Shown piece by piece: positions 63,239-64,000 of a stretch of DNA of 64,000 nucleotides (position 1 is its first letter; the number at the start of each line of letters is the position of its first letter). The position numbers and the translations under genes are program-made. The notes below the pieces were generated by a model. That model saw nothing but the letters and a program-made list of their open reading frames with translations. It was not told the origin of the DNA and ran no database searches. Source of the stretch: Lineolata rhizophorae (Eukaryota > Ascomycota > Dothideomycetes > Lineolatales > Lineolataceae); assembly GCA_010093515.1 (NCBI GenBank), contig MU001693.1, forward strand, positions 331,170 to 395,169. The letters run 5' to 3'.

Positions 63239-64000
63239 ATGCGGCCCTCCGGCTTCCGCATCGTGGCCGCGCTGCGCGTCAGCAGCGGCGGATCCATCCA
63301 CTCCGCCAGCGCGCGCCGCGCCTTCTCCTCGTCCCCGATAAACCTCCGCATCAACAAGATCTGCGACTCGGCGGCCGAGGCCGTCAAGGACGTCAAGAGC
63401 GGGCAGACGCTGCTGGTGGGCGGCTTCGGCTTCTCCGGGGTGCCCAACTCGCTCATCAACGCGCTGCGCGACCGGCCCGAGCTCAAGGACTTCACCGTCG
63501 TAAGCAACAATGCCGGGATGCCGGGTGTCGGTCTGGGTACGTGTTTCCACACCAGCCCCGCAAATGTCCTTGAAAGATTGAAGTGGATGTGAGAGGTGAG
63601 GTGGTCCAATTGGGGCTGTATTCGTGCTGATGTGCGCCATCTTGAGGCAGGCCAATTGCTCGAAACGAAGCAGATCGGCAAGATGATCGCCTCCTACATC
63701 GGCGAGAACAAGGTCTTCGAGCAGATGTACTTGTCGGGCGACATCGCGCTGGAGCTCACGCCGCAGGGGACCATGGCGGAGAAGTGCGCTGCGGGTGCGG
63801 CGGGCGTACCGGCCTTCTATACGCCAACAGCGTACGGCACAATCGGTACGTACACTCGGAACTGTTCAAGTAGGGGAAACGTTTTCAAGCGGGGACAATT
63901 CGCTGACACCGGTCCCACCCCTCCCTCCCAGTCCAATCCGGCGAGCTGCCCGTCAAGTATAACAAGGACGGCACCGTGGCTATGATGGCGCCCGCGCGCG
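63239..64000 (+). CDS. succinyl-CoA:3-oxoacid CoA-transferase (SCOT), 5' part
   Basis: Family I CoA-transferase that moves CoA from succinyl-CoA to acetoacetate (and in fungi to related short acids such as acetate or propionate), in mitochondria. Three exons are visible (63239-63536, 63651-63845, 63932 to beyond 64000), coding 188 residues before the window ends. The presequence covers about residues 1-35 (Arg/Ser/Ala-rich, [12 protein letters not shown]). Then come [96 protein letters not shown] and [16 protein letters not shown]. This is the alpha-like half. The catalytic Glu and the beta-like half lie to the right of the window. ATG 63239 follows a long CAC/CAA-rich leader. Introns are 114 and 86 nt. 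Confidence 0.9.

Overview
The window reads as nuclear DNA of a filamentous ascomycete (Pezizomycotina, possibly Sordariomycetes). The basis is genes with many short introns (about 50-320 nt) carrying GTANGT-like donors and CTAAC/CTGAC-like branch sites, GC-rich wobble positions, CT-rich leaders, and families typical of these fungi: DUF6594 membrane protein, septin Cdc11/AspA, PROPPIN Hsv2, fungal PTR2, FucP-type sugar permease and Lag1/Lac1 ceramide synthase. The species cannot be fixed from this sequence. I saw no tRNA, rRNA, CRISPR array or intact transposon.

Layout. 0-5.4 kb is gene-poor and decayed. It holds one small acidic ORF, two unrecognised coding relics and a clear pseudogene of the spliceosomal protein U2B''/U1A. 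A four-exon DUF6594 membrane protein lies at 5.4-6.9 kb. 6.9-16.7 kb is GC-rich, full of microsatellites and nearly gene-free, apart from a small Cys-rich ORF at 13.2-13.4 kb. 16.8-24.4 kb carries a GT31-like type II membrane glycosyltransferase with a C-terminal PAN-like Cys cluster, a Ser/Thr-rich single-pass membrane protein and a small protein with two Cys-rich knuckles.

25.4-38.5 kb is a run of four minus-strand genes: L-fucose-permease-like transporter, ceramide synthase, POT/PTR peptide transporter with a very long disordered N-terminus, and a Y_phosphatase3 family phosphatase. After a 4.7-kb gap comes a 12-exon PQ-loop membrane protein (43.2-45.1 kb). Next is a divergent pair, septin cdc11 (minus) and autophagy-related hsv2 (plus), separated by 0.8 kb. 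51.2-53.1 kb is AT-rich and empty. 53.7-56.0 kb is a long Ala/Pro/Ser-rich disordered ORF, followed by homopolymer tracts and a tandem array with a unit of about 147 bp (56.9-58.1 kb).

The right end carries two adjacent co-directional mitochondrial-type CoA-transferases: a family III enzyme like SUGCT (succinate-hydroxymethylglutarate CoA-transferase) and the 5' part of succinyl-CoA:3-oxoacid CoA-transferase. Both are expected to use the succinyl-CoA/succinate pair and leucine/ketone-body-derived acids, so this may be a small functional pair.

The most unusual non-genic feature is the 147-bp array with a conserved hairpin-forming core in nearly every unit. The most unusual genic features are the PTR transporter (altered ExxER motif, possible 4-nt first exon), the disordered ORF with a PP1-docking-like motif, and the U2B'' pseudogene.
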